A DNA stretch of 43,787 nt from Ruegeria atlantica (GCF_013033965.1 NZ_WQFE01000018.1:1-43787); one strand, 5' to 3'. Positions 1 to 8,389 are shown, counted from the first letter of the stretch. Numbers and translations: made by a program. The notes: generated by a model from the letters alone, not told the origin.

Positions 1-67
1 CTCACGAAGAAACGCAAATGGTAGCCTGATTGCCCCACACTTTGCGGTGCTCTCCATAAGAGGCCGT

Positions 68-934
68 TCAGGTCTCAGCCAGCGCGGTTTTGACAAATTT
101 GGTGAACCCCTGAAGCAGCAGGTTTCCCCGGTTACTGGGGTGATAGAGGCTCCACAACTCTGTGCTGTCCTGCGCCACCGGCATATCGAGCCGCACCAGC
201 CCCCGGGTTAGGGGCGCAAGATCGGGGATTACAGCTACCCCCAACCCCAAATGAACGCCCTCCAGCATAAGATTCATGGAATCGAAACTTAGAATGCTGG
301 CTGCGCTTTTCAACTGTTCGGCCAATCCTTTACGGATAGGGTGCTGTTTCAGCGCACCGCCAGGCACGAGCCAATTCAGCTTTGAAAAATCGCCCCTCTG
401 TGCCTGCGCGCTTTGCTCATAATCCGTGGCGCAAACTGCCACGTAACCGAACCGTTCGAGACACTGTCCCAACAACTGATCGGGGGGATTTGACGAGGGC
501 CGGATTGCCAGGTCAAATCCCCTCTCCCACAGTTGCATGACCTGATTGCTGGTGCTGAACTGAACGCTTAGCTGTGGCATCATCTGACGCAGAGCGCCCA
601 TATTGGGTAGGATCACATGTTCAAGCAAGACATCTGTGGTGGTTACTCGCAGCTTACCCGACTGGACATCCCCGATTTCCGAACAGATGGCATCCGCCTC
701 GGAGAGGGCCGCACTGATGGACCGGCCTTTTTCGGCTAATTCCTCAGCCACAGGAAAGGGCTGAAACCCGGCCTTGGAACGTTCGAACAACGGACTGCCT
801 ACTTTGGCCTCGATCCGTTTGATCGCCCGAAACACAGATGAGGCATCGCGGCTCAGAAACTGGCCTGCGCGCTCAAGAGTGCCTTCTCGGCACAGGGCCA
901 GAACCACCATCAGATCATCGCTGCTCAGCTTCAT
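68..934 (-). CDS. LysR-type transcriptional regulator
   Basis: A 288-residue LTTR with an N-terminal winged helix-turn-helix (about residues 1-60, with the typical 'FRAIKRIEAKVGSPLFERSK' segment) followed by the LTTR effector-binding domain. The start is placed at the ATG at 934 because a GAGGTG ribosome-binding site lies just upstream; a longer frame opens only with TTG at 952. It is divergent from the exported cupin gene, with a palindrome in the shared promoter, so it probably controls that gene and itself. It is not of the GcvA type seen elsewhere in this window. The effector is unknown. Confidence 0.9.
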   Translation of the reverse strand: MKLSSDDLMVVLALCREGTLERAGQFLSRDASSVFRAIKRIEAKVGSPLFERSKAGFQPFPVAEELAEKGRSISAALSEADAICSEIGDVQSGKLRVTTTDVLLEHVILPNMGALRQMMPQLSVQFSTSNQVMQLWERGFDLAIRPSSNPPDQLLGQCLERFGYVAVCATDYEQSAQAQRGDFSKLNWLVPGGALKQHPIRKGLAEQLKSAASILSFDSMNLMLEGVHLGLGVAVIPDLAPLTRGLVRLDMPVAQDSTELWSLYHPSNRGNLLLQGFTKFVKTALAET

Positions 935-955
935 AGGCACCTCTGAACTCAAGGA

Positions 956-968
956 TTGCAGTGCTGCA
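956..968. promoter_or_regulatory. Candidate LTTR operator (TGCAG-TG-CTGCA palindrome)
   Basis: The divergent spacer between the LTTR and the cupin gene holds an interrupted palindrome, TGCAGTGCTGCA at 957-968. It also fits the T-N11-A LysR-box pattern (T956, A968). Position and symmetry suggest the LTTR binding site. No binding data can be inferred. Confidence 0.4.
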
Positions 969-1061
969 TATTTTTCCGCTGCACGAAATGCGTACTTTCT
1001 GCGGCATCCCGATCCCTATGGCGGACACCCGTCGCAAAACAAAATACAAGGAGATAAAACC

Positions 1062-1481
1062 ATGGGTCTTTTTAAACTCGCAGCCGCGGCCGTCGTGTCC
1101 ACTGTTGCAGCCACCGCAGCCGTTGCCGATACTGGGCTGATGACCAAATACGACGATATCAAATGGATTGATATCGAAGGCACCCCGCTGTCGCTGTCGA
1201 TCCTGTGGGGCAATCGTGACACCGGGCCGTACGCCATGTATCTGCGCTTGCCCGGTGGTTATGAAGGTGTCGAACATGCGCATACCTATGAGTATGAGGG
1301 CATCACTATCCAGGGCGAATGGCAGCACAGCTTTGCTGGTGAAACCAAGGTTCTGCCGGTCGGTTCGCGCGTAACCCAGCCCGGCAATGCGTTCCACAGC
1401 GATGCCTGCGTCAGCGAAGAAGACTGCATCCTGTTCATCTTCCAAGACGGCAAGGGCGACGCGATCTTTCACGACCACTGA
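1062..1481 (+). CDS. Exported cupin-domain protein
   Basis: A 139-residue protein with a Sec-type signal peptide (about residues 1-22, hydrophobic alanine/valine core ending in AVAD) and a single small cupin barrel. Candidate metal-binding residues are the histidines of EHAHTYEYEG and the later QPGNAFHSDACV segment, as in DUF4437-like cupins. The ATG at 1062 follows a clear AAGGAG at 1048-1053, so the longer open frame starting at 774 is not used. It stands alone, divergent from the LTTR, and ends at a hairpin terminator. Two cysteines near the C-terminus (CVSEEDC) could form a periplasmic disulfide. Its reaction is unknown; cupins range from dioxygenases to isomerases to sugar-binding proteins. 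Confidence 0.85.
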   Translation: MGLFKLAAAAVVSTVAATAAVADTGLMTKYDDIKWIDIEGTPLSLSILWGNRDTGPYAMYLRLPGGYEGVEHAHTYEYEGITIQGEWQHSFAGETKVLPVGSRVTQPGNAFHSDACVSEEDCILFIFQDGKGDAIFHDH

Positions 1482-1504
1482 ACCCTGCTGGATCTGACCA
1501 GAAC

Positions 1505-1529
1505 GGCCACCCCATCGGGGTGGCCTTTT
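1505..1529 (+). terminator. Intrinsic terminator after the cupin gene
   Basis: A perfect 9-bp stem GGCCACCCC/GGGGTGGCC with a 3-nt loop is followed by TTTT. It lies between convergent genes, so it may also slow transcription of the minus-strand operon ending at 1548. Confidence 0.8.
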
Positions 1530-1547
1530 GCATGGGACCTTCGGGAG

Positions 1548-2117
1548 TTATTGACGCAGGGCCCATTGTTCCTCATAGGCAGCATAGGCTTCGGCAAAGC
1601 CCTCCAGCGACCATTCCAGATCAAAGCGGCGGTTGTCGCGATCGACAAAGGCAAACTCCATCGCCTTGCCCGACAGCATGGCCTTGAGCACTGACGCCGA
1701 TTGCACCTCAGCCAATTCGCAATCGGCCCAAAGCAGGCAACGGCGTTCTTGTAGCTGCCATATGGTTTTGCCATCCTTAGTCACAATGAACCCGTCGGGC
1801 AGAAACGCGGTGCCGCGCTCGGGTCCAAACATCACGTCATGCTGGCCTGGCAGGAACCCTTCGCGCGGGGTAACAAAGATGAACAGAGCGCCGAATTGAG
1901 GTGCAGGGGCGTAGACGTCCACCCAACGGATATAACAGCGCTGTTTCAACGCGCCGTCTTCTTCCCGCTCATCGCAAATGGCGTTCCAGATGCCATGAGA
2001 AGAATAGTGTGTCACCCGCCAGTTGCCAGCCGTGTCACGCCCCTGCAAATCCTGCGCATGGGACGCGCCCGCCAGACAGAGGCAGGCGCCAATCAGCAAG
2101 GCGCGCGCCCAGTTCAT
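1548..2117 (-). CDS. Exported protein resembling the invasion-associated locus B (IalB) family
   Basis: A 189-residue protein with a signal peptide (MNWARALLIGACLCLAGASHAQ). The mature part has the spacing of the IalB family: a GNWRVTHY start, paired cysteines (AICDE, QRCY, RRCLLWADC) and a C-terminal alpha/beta segment. The start at 2117 is chosen because its ATG overlaps the TGA of the upstream thioredoxin-like gene by one base (TGATG), implying translational coupling; an upstream frame at 2165 is less likely. It is the last gene of a three-gene exported-protein operon. The four or more cysteines may be substrates of the neighbouring CPPC protein. The family assignment is moderate, and no enzymatic role is known. 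Confidence 0.65.
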   Translation of the reverse strand: MNWARALLIGACLCLAGASHAQDLQGRDTAGNWRVTHYSSHGIWNAICDEREEDGALKQRCYIRWVDVYAPAPQFGALFIFVTPREGFLPGQHDVMFGPERGTAFLPDGFIVTKDGKTIWQLQERRCLLWADCELAEVQSASVLKAMLSGKAMEFAFVDRDNRRFDLEWSLEGFAEAYAAYEEQWALRQ

Positions 2118-2515
2118 CAGGCCTGACCAGCCAACCGCCGGGCTTCTTCCAACGCTGCCTGCCAATCGTGGCCATGCACCGATTTGATCTGACCGCCTTG
2201 CGAAACGAAGAAGATCGGAGGGTAAATCAGATCAAGCTGCGGCGCAGCCTGACGCAGGATCGGGTCGCGGTCGCCGTAAACGCCAGCGTTCGGCACATCG
2301 CGGGTTTTTGCGATCACGTTCTCTTCGACCGCAAAGCCCAGCGACTGACCTTCGGCCTGAACATTCGCAAGGTGATTGCGTTTGAACGCCATGCAGGGTG
2401 GGCAATCCAGCGCACCGTAGAAGTGGAAGGTGATCTGATCGTCCGTCGCAGCGCGTCCGGTTGTCGCCAGTGCCAAAGCTGCAAGCGAGGTGGTGCAGAA
2501 AATCCGTCTGTTCAT
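2117..2515 (-). CDS. Exported thioredoxin-like protein with CPPC motif
   Basis: A 132-residue protein with an N-terminal signal sequence ending near GRA (residue 21), then a thioredoxin fold. The beta strand ITFHFYGALD leads into the redox motif C38-P-P-C41, and a cis-Pro-type segment YPPIFFV follows further on. It presumably acts in the periplasm as a thiol-disulfide exchange protein. It lies 40 bp after the exported SGNH hydrolase and is coupled to the IalB-like gene, whose cysteines make it a plausible partner. Short for a DsbA or TlpA; closest in layout to small thioredoxin-fold proteins of Rhodobacterales. Confidence 0.75.
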   Translation of the reverse strand: MNRRIFCTTSLAALALATTGRAATDDQITFHFYGALDCPPCMAFKRNHLANVQAEGQSLGFAVEENVIAKTRDVPNAGVYGDRDPILRQAAPQLDLIYPPIFFVSQGGQIKSVHGHDWQAALEEARRLAGQA

Positions 2516-2555
2516 CCTGGTCAGTCTCCTGTTTCAATAATTTCAATATGTTGCG

Positions 2556-3245
2556 TTAACCGTTATTCGGCAGCATTTCTTGCACCACCGGCACCAGTGC
2601 CGTGCCCAACGCGCGTTGCGCCCCGGCCGTCAGATGTACACCATCTGCGCCATCCGCCCGGGTCACCGTGCCCGCGTCAAAGACCGGAATGCCGGTTTCG
2701 CGCGAAAGGCGCACATAAGCCGCAGGTAATTCTTCGGACAGGTCCTGCGATCTGCCGAAAATGCCTGAAAGGCCGCCGCGTTCGGGGTTGGTCAAAGGTG
2801 GAGGTGTCACGACCAGCACCTGTTTAACCCCACCATCCAGCAGGATCCGCGCCAGCGAAAAGGCGGACCGTGCGATCTCATCCGCGTCGCGGCCCTGCCC
2901 TGATTGCAGATCGTTGGTTCCCAGCATGACCACGGCCATATCCAGCGGTAAATGTTGACCGGCCAGTTCGGGAATGGGCGTTGTCACCAGCTTGCCGATA
3001 TTGTCCAGCGCGCGCCCGCCGCCAAGATCGGTGCGGCGGCCGATGCGACCCTCCTCCACCACCACAGCGTTTGGGAGGGCCGCATCAAGCACCCGCCCCC
3101 ACCGCACGTCATCGCCGTGCCGCGGGCCGGAAGCATTCGATCCCCAGGTGTTGCTATCGCCCAAGGCAAGTATTCGAAAATCGGCCCAAACCATCGACGG
3201 TATGGCACCGACCAGAAAGGCAAGAATTGCGACGACGCGGATCAT
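2556..3245 (-). CDS. Exported SGNH/GDSL-type hydrolase (arylesterase family)
   Basis: A 229-residue esterase/acyltransferase-family protein with a signal peptide (about 1-21, ending VWA). Catalytic blocks are visible: GDSNTWG at 29-35 (nucleophile S31), GTND at 109-112 and DGVH at 201-204 (D201, H204). A conserved GDDVRW lies between blocks I and III. The ATG at 3245 is preferred over 3254 and 3275 because AGGA lies 9 nt upstream and the signal peptide then starts cleanly. It is first in the operon with the thioredoxin-like and IalB-like genes. It is related to the cytosolic enzyme at 4830-5501 but shorter in the middle. Likely substrates are short acyl or aryl esters in the periplasm. Confidence 0.85.
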   Translation of the reverse strand: MIRVVAILAFLVGAIPSMVWADFRILALGDSNTWGSNASGPRHGDDVRWGRVLDAALPNAVVVEEGRIGRRTDLGGGRALDNIGKLVTTPIPELAGQHLPLDMAVVMLGTNDLQSGQGRDADEIARSAFSLARILLDGGVKQVLVVTPPPLTNPERGGLSGIFGRSQDLSEELPAAYVRLSRETGIPVFDAGTVTRADGADGVHLTAGAQRALGTALVPVVQEMLPNNG

Positions 3246-3309
3246 CGGAACCATCCTGTGGCAAGGGATCAACAAGGGATCAATCTGCGCGTAAATCTAG
3301 CCTTTTTGA

Positions 3310-3328
3310 GCCCTGTTTCGAACAGGGC
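3310..3328. repeat. Perfect inverted repeat upstream of the exported SGNH hydrolase
   Basis: GCCCTGTT/AACAGGGC with a 3-nt TCG loop lies between the GcvA-type LTTR (ending at 3346) and the SGNH operon. A T5 run follows it only on the plus strand, where no gene is transcribed, so it is a weak terminator for the LTTR. It could equally be an operator or attenuator for the operon. Confidence 0.5.
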
Positions 3329-3345
3329 ACTTTTTGGTAACTACC

Positions 3346-4263
3346 CTATTTGTGGTCACTTATTGGTGATCTGGACGCTTCTTCTTCCAGCCATTCGACA
3401 AACTGCCGCACGGCGCGCTTTCGCATCCCCTGAGGCGATCGTAAAACGCGGTAGAAATAGCCGGGCAATTGCGGCCCCTCCATCTCGACGAACTCGTCCC
3501 GGAACTCAGCCGATCGGACTATTGTCCGGCTCAGCAGCGCTGCGCCGTGGCCGCGTCGTAGGGCATCAAAGGCCAGATTATAGGCATCGAAACTCATCCG
3601 CCGGAAATTGTCGAAATCCTTGATACCAGCGGCATCAAACCATGCTTTCCACGAGGGCGCGGTCAGCGAGGAATTCTCCCAGCGCACGTCGATCAATCGC
3701 TTTTTGATCAGAAATTCAGTGCGGGCAGCACGGTTGGGGATCAGCAGTTCGCGGCTGACGGCGGCTACGTAATATTCCTGATACAGCTCGATCTCATCGC
3801 TGCCTTCTGATGGCTTTCCACCATAGCGCACGGCGACATCAATTTCGCTGCCGCTCATGTCGACGGCGTTTTCGCTGGCAAAGATGTTGAGCGTCAGTTG
3901 CGGGAAAGTATCATAGAAATCACCAAGCCTGGGCTGCAGCCAAAAACGGGCGAATTCGCGCGTGGTCGAAATAGTCACCGTGTTGGTATCAAGATTACCG
4001 TAAGTCTCAGCAAAGGCCGCGGCCAGACTGTCCATGCCACGGGTAATATCCGGCAGCATTCGGGCCCCCTGATCGGTCAGCGTGATGCTGCGGCCCGAGC
4101 GTTCGAACAGCTTTAGATCCAGCAGGTTTTCAAGATGCCGGATCTGGTGGCTGATTGCTGTGGGCGTTACCGACAGTTCATCGGCGGCGTCCGAAATGCT
4201 TTCCAGTCGGGCAGCCGCTTCAAAGGCACGTATCGCGTTCAGGGGTGGTAGGCGTCGCTTCAT
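3346..4263 (-). CDS. LysR-type regulator, GcvA-like
   Basis: A 305-residue LTTR of the GcvA/DsdC-like type. The opening RLPPLNAIRAFEAAARLESISDAADELSVTPTAISHQI pattern (described here by its start, RLPPLNAIRAFEAAARLESI) and the DVAVRYG segment of the effector domain are typical of this group. ATG at 4263 is preceded by AAGGAC. It lies between the SGNH/thioredoxin operon and the ABM-fold gene, all on the same strand. Its target could be either neighbour. Two other GcvA-like regulators occur in the window (9746-10681 and 29258-30181). Confidence 0.9.
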   Translation of the reverse strand: MKRRLPPLNAIRAFEAAARLESISDAADELSVTPTAISHQIRHLENLLDLKLFERSGRSITLTDQGARMLPDITRGMDSLAAAFAETYGNLDTNTVTISTTREFARFWLQPRLGDFYDTFPQLTLNIFASENAVDMSGSEIDVAVRYGGKPSEGSDEIELYQEYYVAAVSRELLIPNRAARTEFLIKKRLIDVRWENSSLTAPSWKAWFDAAGIKDFDNFRRMSFDAYNLAFDALRRGHGAALLSRTIVRSAEFRDEFVEMEGPQLPGYFYRVLRSPQGMRKRAVRQFVEWLEEEASRSPISDHK

Positions 4264-4339
4264 CTTGTCCTTTCATGACACGGACGTTCGGCACACACAA
4301 AGCTGAAAAAACCGTATGAAAGAGACGGAAACGAATTAA

Positions 4340-4370
4340 ATCAGGCCGTCCGGCAGAGGGGCGGCCTGAT
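4340..4370 (-). terminator. Hairpin terminator of the first polyamine-type ABC operon
   Basis: A 9-bp stem ATCAGGCCG/CGGCCTGAT (4340-4348 with 4362-4370) lies just after the stop of the ABM-fold gene. On the minus strand it is followed by TTAATTCGTTT, a weak U-rich tail. Confidence 0.65.
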
Positions 4371-4378
4371 CAAGGGGT

Positions 4379-4771
4379 TTAGTGGATGTCCGAATAGGTG
4401 ATTGTCACCGTGTCGGCATTCACCAAATCCAGGAAGGGCTTGTTCACCGGATCTTTGACGAACTTGTCCAAAGCCGCACGGCCTTTTTCTTCGCTTTCCC
4501 AGTAAACAACCTCGATCCAGACGCCATCGGCCTGCAACGCAACATGGCGATCCACAAAACCGTCATAGGTTTCATGCATGTTAGCGTTGATTGTACCACC
4601 TGCCGCAACTTCGGCCATTTGTTCGACGGTCACGCCGTCTTTCGCCTGGAAGGTCACGTATTCGATTGTTCCGGCTTTGCTCAGATCAGCGGCCATTGCT
4701 GCGCCCATGGTTCCAATGGCCAGAGCGGTCGCCAATGCGGCGGTTTTCAGGCCCGTTGCTAGTTTCATCAT
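4379..4771 (-). CDS. Small exported protein with dimeric alpha/beta-barrel (ABM-like) fold, copy 1
   Basis: A 130-residue protein with a signal peptide (about 1-27, ending AMAAD). The mature part of about 100 residues has the strand-helix pattern of ABM-like ferredoxin-fold proteins: EYVTFQAKDG, YDGFVDRH, GVWIEVVYWES and FVKDPVNKPFLDLV. A second gene at 14432-14818 shares these blocks, so the two are paralogs. The start is either of two adjacent ATGs (4771 or 4768), set by AGGAGGAG at 4778-4785. It is the last gene of an ABC importer-esterase run. No heme or flavin ligand can be identified. It may bind, isomerise or degrade a small periplasmic ligand, but this is unproven. Confidence 0.75.
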   Translation of the reverse strand: MMKLATGLKTAALATALAIGTMGAAMAADLSKAGTIEYVTFQAKDGVTVEQMAEVAAGGTINANMHETYDGFVDRHVALQADGVWIEVVYWESEEKGRAALDKFVKDPVNKPFLDLVNADTVTITYSDIH

Positions 4772-4829
4772 GGAAAACTCCTCCTGTTGCATGATGGGTG
4801 TAGGTGTGAGTGGTGGTGTTTCGGAAAAA

Positions 4830-5501
4830 TCAAAGTGTCTTGACACGCTCCGCGATGGCGCGGCCCAATTGTGCGTGTTGATCCTTGCTCATATGCAGAC
4901 CATCCACGCCCTGCACGTTGCCGAGGACAGCGCCTGCATCAAAGCTGGCGACGCCTGCCGCATCGGCCGCTGATTTGAGCGCTGCACCCAGCGCTTCGGC
5001 CTTGGCTTTGCCGCCTTCGAACATTCCTGCAAAATCGGGGTGTGGCATGTCGTTGACCGGGGGCGGAGAGACAACCAGAACCTGCGGCGCCTCATAGTGA
5101 TAGGCCACGCCGCCGCCGCAGCCTTGGGCCACCTTTGCGACGTCGATGATCGCATTGGCAATGTCTTCTGCAGACCGATCTGTTTCAGCTTTCAGGTCGT
5201 TGCTCCCCAGCATGATGATCAACAGATCCACGGGCATTTCCCGCGCAATCGCGGCAGGCAAAGTTTTGGCGCCGTTGAACATGTCCGCTTTGATGGCATT
5301 CCAATCCATCGAGTCGTCCAGATTGGTGGCACGCACGGTCAACCCGTCGACAGCGACGTCATAACCTTCGCCAAGTTCAGCGGCCATGACACCGGCCCAG
5401 CGTTCGTCATCGCCGTAGCGGGTCGAGGGGAAAGCCTCTTCAACACCGATCCATCCCCAGGTGTTGCTGTCGCCGTAAACTAAGATTTTCTTCTTGGCCA
5501 T
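4830..5501 (-). CDS. Cytosolic SGNH hydrolase, MsAcT/arylesterase type
   Basis: A 223-residue hydrolase without a signal peptide. Catalytic blocks: GDSNTWG at 10-16 (S12), GSND at 99-102, and D200/H203 in VDGLH. The PSTRYGDDERW and VLVVSPPPVNDMPHPDF segments strongly resemble the Mycobacterium smegmatis acyltransferase/arylesterase (MsAcT) group, which cleaves or transfers short acyl groups. AAAGGAG precedes the ATG. It sits 22 bp after the ABC ATPase gene, on the same strand, so it probably acts on the imported compound (for example removing an O-acyl group). The paralog at 2556-3245 is exported. Confidence 0.9.
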   Translation of the reverse strand: MAKKKILVYGDSNTWGWIGVEEAFPSTRYGDDERWAGVMAAELGEGYDVAVDGLTVRATNLDDSMDWNAIKADMFNGAKTLPAAIAREMPVDLLIIMLGSNDLKAETDRSAEDIANAIIDVAKVAQGCGGGVAYHYEAPQVLVVSPPPVNDMPHPDFAGMFEGGKAKAEALGAALKSAADAAGVASFDAGAVLGNVQGVDGLHMSKDQHAQLGRAIAERVKTL

Positions 5502-5523
5502 AATTGGCTCCTTTGATTTGTCG

Positions 5524-6672
5524 TTATCCGTTGATGATGTGGCCGTCTTCGGGATGCCAGCTGGCGGTCACCGTGGCCCCGACTTCGATATCCAGCGCCT
5601 GCATGTCGCGCTGTTGTAGCTGAACGGTGATGGCTGTGCCTGCTGCCGTTTCCAGCCTCAGGTTGACTAGCGCGCCGATAAACTCTTCGCCGACAACACG
5701 TGCGGCGACTTCGTTTTCTGCCCAGCCGGCCTTGGCCGTGACCGAGATCTGATCAGCGCGAACGATCAGGCTGACCTGCTGACCCTCATCCAGATCTGCC
5801 AGTTCAGACCCGGTACATTTGAATCTGCCATCAGGGCCTTCCAGGACCATCTCACCGGTTTTCAGGCGACGCGCCTTGCAATCGAAGATTGATGATCCCC
5901 CCAGGAAACGAGCGACAAATGGAGTGGCGGGGCGCAGATAGATATCCTCGGGGCCGCCTGCCTGTTCAATTCGGCCCTGGTTCATGATGACCACGGTATC
6001 GGCCATCGAGAACGCCTCGGAATGGCTGTGTGTGACATAGACAAAAGTAATGCCCAGCTCGCGCTGAAGCCGCTTCAGCTCGCCCTGCATCTGAACCGAC
6101 AAATGGGCGTCGAGCGCTGACAGCGGTTCGTCCAGCAACAGCACCGACGGTTCGGTCACTAGGCAACGGGCCAGCGCAACACGCTGACGCTGACCGCCCG
6201 AAAGCTGGTCGATACCGCGATCGGCGTAGCCTTCCAACCCCAGCTTTTGCAGCCAGTCCAAAGCGCGGGTCTTGCGTTTGGCCTTACCGACACCTTTCAT
6301 GCGCAGGCCAAATTCGACATTTTCGCGCACGGTCAGGAACGGAAACAGGGCCAATGACTGCCAGACCATGGGCATGTCACGTTCCCAAATCGACAACTCA
6401 TTGATCCGCTGACCTTCGCGCTGGATGTCCCCACCGGTCACATCCTCAAGCCCTGCCAGCATCCGCAGCATGGTGGATTTGCCGCAGCCCGAGGGGCCCA
6501 TGATGGCGACAAATTTGCCTTCTTCGATATCGAGGTTCAGATTCTCGACCGCCACTGCGTCGCCATAGGTCTTGCGGATGTTTCTCAGCGAGATATGCGC
6601 GTGCGACATGGGGCGCTCCAATTCTGAGGGCGCGACGCTGCGCGCGAGTTTGATTTCGGACAGGCTGTTCAT
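5524..6672 (-). CDS. ABC transporter ATPase, spermidine/putrescine (PotA) type
   Basis: A 382-residue importer ATPase. Walker A GPSGCGKST is at 59-67, the Q-loop is VWQ (about 103-105), signature LSGGQ at 157-161, Walker B VLLLDEP at 177-183, and a C-terminal TOBE-type regulatory domain starts near 290. Its ATG overlaps the TGA of the upstream permease (ATGA), implying coupling. An internal ATG at residue 22 is an alternative start, as the first 21 residues lie outside the usual fold. It energises the two permeases at 6669-8342. The substrate may be a polyamine, opine or related compound. Confidence 0.92.
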   Translation of the reverse strand: MNSLSEIKLARSVAPSELERPMSHAHISLRNIRKTYGDAVAVENLNLDIEEGKFVAIMGPSGCGKSTMLRMLAGLEDVTGGDIQREGQRINELSIWERDMPMVWQSLALFPFLTVRENVEFGLRMKGVGKAKRKTRALDWLQKLGLEGYADRGIDQLSGGQRQRVALARCLVTEPSVLLLDEPLSALDAHLSVQMQGELKRLQRELGITFVYVTHSHSEAFSMADTVVIMNQGRIEQAGGPEDIYLRPATPFVARFLGGSSIFDCKARRLKTGEMVLEGPDGRFKCTGSELADLDEGQQVSLIVRADQISVTAKAGWAENEVAARVVGEEFIGALVNLRLETAAGTAITVQLQQRDMQALDIEVGATVTASWHPEDGHIING

Positions 6673-7466
6673 GAGTTCCCTCGTGTCAGACGACGCAGCA
6701 CCAGGATTTGTGCCCCCAGAATCAGGGTGATCGAGGTGATGAATGTGATGGAGCCGATGGCATTGATGCGTGGGCTAACGGCGGATTGCAGGAAGCTGAG
6801 GATTCGGACCGAGCTGGTCTCTTCCAGACCACCGACGAACCAGGTGACGGCGTATTCGTCAAAGCTTACGGCCATGCACAGAAGGAACGCGGCCAGGATC
6901 GAAGTTTTGGTGGCTGGGATGATCACCTCCCAAAAGGCGCGCCAGTTGCTAGCCCCGAGGTTTTGGGCGGCGAACTCCAGATCTCCGTCGATCTGGGAAA
7001 ACCGCAGCCGGATGATCGCCATCGCAAAAGGTGAGGTCAGAACGATATGGCTGACCACGATGGCGGGCAAGGTCCCGGACAGGCCGATGCGCGACAGGTA
7101 GGCCAGCATCGCCAAACCGATGACCACTAGAGGGATCAATGGCGGCATCAGGGCAAAGATCAGTACCAGCCGTTTGCCGATAAAGTTGAACCGATAATCC
7201 GCGTAGGCCGCGGCGAAACCCATGGCGGTGGCAATCGGCGCCACGATCAGTGCGATTTTGATGGTGTTCTTGAATGCATCAATCACTAGGGCGTCGGCAA
7301 GGATCAGGCGGTACCATTCCAGGGTGAACCCTCCCAGCGGGATGGTTGGGAACCGGTCCGAGTTCAGCGAGAAGACAAAGTTCGTCAGGATCGGCGCATA
7401 GAGAAAAACCAGAGCCAATCCCATGAAGATGACGGCCAGACGGCGGGTCAGTGCTGAGACACGCAT
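6669..7466 (-). CDS. ABC transporter permease, PotC type
   Basis: A 265-residue inner-membrane permease with about six transmembrane segments. An EAA-type loop (EFAAQNLGASNWRAFWEVIIP, here given only by its ends EFAAQNLGAS and VIIP) is the ATPase contact site. GGAGGACC precedes the ATG at 7466, and only 3 bp separate it from the upstream permease. It is the second membrane subunit of the importer encoded at 5524-9564. Confidence 0.92.
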   Translation of the reverse strand: MRVSALTRRLAVIFMGLALVFLYAPILTNFVFSLNSDRFPTIPLGGFTLEWYRLILADALVIDAFKNTIKIALIVAPIATAMGFAAAYADYRFNFIGKRLVLIFALMPPLIPLVVIGLAMLAYLSRIGLSGTLPAIVVSHIVLTSPFAMAIIRLRFSQIDGDLEFAAQNLGASNWRAFWEVIIPATKTSILAAFLLCMAVSFDEYAVTWFVGGLEETSSVRILSFLQSAVSPRINAIGSITFITSITLILGAQILVLRRLTRGNS

Positions 7467-7469
7467 GGA

Positions 7470-8342
7470 TCAGGTCCTCCGGTAAGCATACGCTATAGAC
7501 GCAAGCGCGGTGATCAGCAGCGTCGCGATCATCATCAGCGCAACCACTGCAGCGCGCGGCCATTGCTGCCCGGATTTCACCGTGTCCGCGATTAGGATCG
7601 ACATGGTGGTGAACTTGCCGCCGCCCAGATAGGTCGCGGTGACGAAATCCCCAAAGCTGAAGATGAAGGCGAACAGAGCACCCAGAACGATCCCGGGCCG
7701 TACCGCTGGCAGCACGGTGGCAAACAGCACCCGACGCGGCCCGCAGCCCAGGTTATAGGCGGCATCGATCAGTGTCTTGTCCAGCGACAGCATCGAAATC
7801 GACTGGATCACGATCACCAGCGGCAGGGTCAGTGTCACCAGCCCGATCATCAAGGCCAGCGGCGTGTTCAGCAGGCTGCCGCTGTCAATCCCGATAGCCG
7901 CCAGCAGCTTCATGACGATGCCGTTTTCTGTCAGGTAAATCTGCCAGGAATAGACCCGCACGAGGTACGAGGTGAAAAACGGCACGACAAACAGCCCCAA
8001 CATCACCATCCGGGCGCGCACGCTTAGGAAAAAGCTGATCGCAAGCGAGCAAGGCAGGGCAATCAGGCTGACCAACGCAGCAGCGCTAATCGCGATGACG
8101 AAAGTCCGCAGGTAAGCCGCCCAGAAATAGGGTGCGGTTAGCATTTTCTGCCAGTTTTCCAGTTGGAAATCAGGCGTCAGAAGAAAGTTCTTCACGTCCC
8201 AGAAACTCAGCCAGATCAACAAGATCATCGGTCCCAGGAAGAACGCCGCCAGCCATAGGGGCAGTGGTAGGCTCCAGATGCCTCCATAAGCAAGGCGGGA
8301 CAGCCGTCGGGTGGAAAGTGAAGAGGTCATATCTTTACTCAT
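7470..8342 (-). CDS. ABC transporter permease, PotB type
   Basis: A permease of about 290 residues with six predicted membrane helices, and a cytoplasmic EAA-type loop around DAAYNLGCGPRRVLFATVLP. ATG at 8342 (MSKDM) is used because the longer frame opens with TTG at 8351; the next ATG (MTSSL) at 8330 is also possible. It is separated from the binding-protein gene by a 109-bp spacer with a strong hairpin. It pairs with the PotC-type permease. Confidence 0.9.
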   Translation of the reverse strand: MSKDMTSSLSTRRLSRLAYGGIWSLPLPLWLAAFFLGPMILLIWLSFWDVKNFLLTPDFQLENWQKMLTAPYFWAAYLRTFVIAISAAALVSLIALPCSLAISFFLSVRARMVMLGLFVVPFFTSYLVRVYSWQIYLTENGIVMKLLAAIGIDSGSLLNTPLALMIGLVTLTLPLVIVIQSISMLSLDKTLIDAAYNLGCGPRRVLFATVLPAVRPGIVLGALFAFIFSFGDFVTATYLGGGKFTTMSILIADTVKSGQQWPRAAVVALMMIATLLITALASIAYAYRRT

Positions 8343-8389
8343 TTGGCCCAAGGATCAGGGCCGCCTACGCGATTGCGTTGTGAAAGGGG

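Noticed and set aside
774..1061. A 96-codon N-terminal extension of the exported cupin
   Set aside because: It would bury the signal peptide inside the protein and overlap the divergent LTTR; the ATG at 1062 has a strong ribosome-binding site.
3310..3328. Use of the GCCCTGTT/AACAGGGC hairpin as a terminator of the LTTR gene ending at 3346
   Set aside because: The T-run follows on the plus strand only; kept as a repeat of unknown role.
4270..4322. CTTTCAT/ATGAAAG repeat with a 39-bp spacer upstream of the GcvA-like LTTR
   Set aside because: The arms are short, AT-rich and far apart; it is likely to arise by chance.
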